Shown piece by piece: positions 16,920 to 17,796 of a stretch of 17,796 nt of DNA (within the stretch, counting starts at the first letter, position 1; each line of letters begins with the position of its first letter). Location: contig MSJI02000071.1 in NCBI GenBank assembly GCA_001931905.2, positions 1 through 17,796 on the forward strand, written 5' to 3'. The DNA comes from Cladosporium sp. IMV 00045 (taxonomy: Eukaryota > Ascomycota > Dothideomycetes > Cladosporiales > Cladosporiaceae). Made by a program: the position numbers and the translations under genes. Below the pieces are notes generated by a model. The model did not search any database. It was not told where the DNA came from and saw only the letters and a list, made by a program, of their open reading frames with translations.

Positions 16920-17796
16920 ACTTCATTTAATATAGTTATTACTTAATTAATCGTTTAATCGTCGCCTATAATGCATAATAATAACCCATTTTTACTCTAT
17001 TATTATGCCGATTCGCTACCTAGTTATACTCTTACGTAGCCTATTAATTAATTAGAAATCCTTCTATATAATAGTTATACGCTTTACGTAGATAGTAGCT
17101 AGGTTTACTACTAAGAAATCTAGATTAGTATTAATCGCTATATAAATCGTTAATTATTTCACTTACTTTTAAATTAGGAGACTAGAAACGCCTCGGCTAC
17201 CTCCTAGATCGTACCTAACGTAGTCGTAGTAAAGCGTAAATCTTAATCTAAGACGCTTACGTCCTACGTAACTTTACGGTATAGGCGCGCGAACGAGGTC
17301 TTAAGGATAAGGAGATCGGTCGTCTTCTAGTAGCGACGGATCTTACGGAGAGCGATAGCTAGATTAATCGTTAGCGAGTACCGGTTACGCTTTACCGGCT
17401 ACGGTTTTACTTACTTCCTAGCTTCTACCTACGGCGATACCCCCCCTAGCCCTATATCTACTAAGCCTTTACCGCCTTCATATTTTTACTACTCTTAATA
17501 GTCTTTCTCGGCGCTTTTACCGCTTAACTACCTTAACCGTTCCTACGCCTACTATTAGCGAGCCTAATCTACCTAGTAGTCTACTTACTACGGGCTATTC
17601 TTACTTACTCGAGACTACGATAGCGAGTAATTTCGAGGCGGTTCTTAAAGATAGTAGTAAACGATAATATTTAGTATAAAGCGGCGATCGAGGAGTATAG
17701 GAGGACGGTCGCGGGTAAGCGAGAGCGAGGTCGGCCGAGTAAAAGATATCGGTAAAGAGGAGGTAGTAAGTAAGTCGCAGTTCTATTATTTATATA
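16920..17796. mobile_element. RIP-mutated repeat, probably a dead transposon, open at right edge
   Basis: Composition changes abruptly. By my reading there is no TG dinucleotide from 17041 to 17796 and only three CA, while TA is very common and CG is plentiful. Loss of CpA/TpG with gain of TpA, but not loss of CpG, is the known signature of repeat-induced point mutation acting on both strands. RIP acts on duplicated sequence, so the island was a repeat. No frame is longer than about 25 codons. One plus-strand piece, 17675-17752, reads EEYRRTVAG...RGRPSK, with an AT-hook-like RGRP core; it is bounded by TAG and TAA codons that CpA-to-TpA change would make from CAG and CAA. The element class is not identifiable. 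Confidence 0.82.

Noticed and set aside
16870..17796. Mitochondrial or centromeric AT-rich DNA as an explanation of the right end
   Set aside because: CpG is abundant while CpA/TpG is nearly absent, which fits RIP and not a simple AT bias.
1..17796. tRNA, rRNA, CRISPR or prokaryotic defence system
   Set aside because: No GGTTCRA-type B box in a tRNA context, no rRNA-like conserved blocks, no regularly spaced identical repeats, and the genes are intron-bearing fungal types.

Overview
The window reads as nuclear DNA of a filamentous ascomycete, most likely a Dothideomycete-type plant-associated or saprobic mould (inference). The support is: short introns (52-76 nt) with GT...AG ends and CTGAC/CTAAC-like branch points, a Zn2Cys6 regulator, a Dal5-type permease, and a segment at the right end with the dinucleotide signature of repeat-induced point mutation (RIP). 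I saw no rRNA, tRNA, CRISPR array or bacterial-style operon. Splice junctions below were worked out by eye from phase, branch points and family fit, not from transcripts.

Layout. (1) 1-1744, minus: Zn2Cys6 transcription factor, C-terminus cut by the window edge. (2) 2085-3725, minus: four-exon Dal5/anion:cation-symporter-like MFS permease. (3) 4530-5673, plus: four-exon fumarylacetoacetate hydrolase (FAH) family enzyme. The permease and hydrolase are divergent across a promoter carrying three CGGCGAC boxes, one inside a CGG-N9-CCG palindrome of the kind Zn2Cys6 proteins bind. Together the three genes look like a small regulated uptake-and-catabolism cluster. (4) 5852-6371, minus: small cysteine-rich protein with a hydrophobic C-terminal tail. 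(5) 6372-7494: no recognisable gene. (6) 7495-12300, plus: two tandem, diverged copies of an UPF1/DNA2-NAM7-like (SF1B) helicase gene. Copy A is shattered by many frameshifts. Copy B keeps a 603-codon frame with the ATPase half but has lost its second RecA motifs. (7) About 12260-12560, minus: a truncated nitrilase N-terminus joined head-on to the broken end of helicase copy B, with a +1 shift in a C homopolymer. (8) 12740-13228, plus: an unidentified reading frame interrupted by one TAG, tail-to-tail with the next gene. (9) 13246-14533, minus: an unidentified protein with three 26-residue repeats, each coupling a SUMO-interaction-like hydrophobic core to a SUMO-acceptor-like tetrapeptide (Psi-K-x-E). 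(10) 15335-16148, minus: an acidic unidentified protein whose frame is split by a single TAG. (11) About 16870-17796: an abrupt switch to a CpA/TpG-depleted, TpA-rich RIP island, probably a mutated transposon running off the right edge.

The left third (1-6.4 kb) is ordinary well-kept gene space. The centre (7.5-13.2 kb) is a graveyard of duplicated, truncated and rearranged genes. The right end is heterochromatin-like. The most interesting items are the SIM plus Psi-K-x-E repeat protein, the in-frame single stops in two neighbouring genes, the helicase-nitrilase breakpoint and the RIP boundary. I cannot claim a new defence or mobile system from these data.
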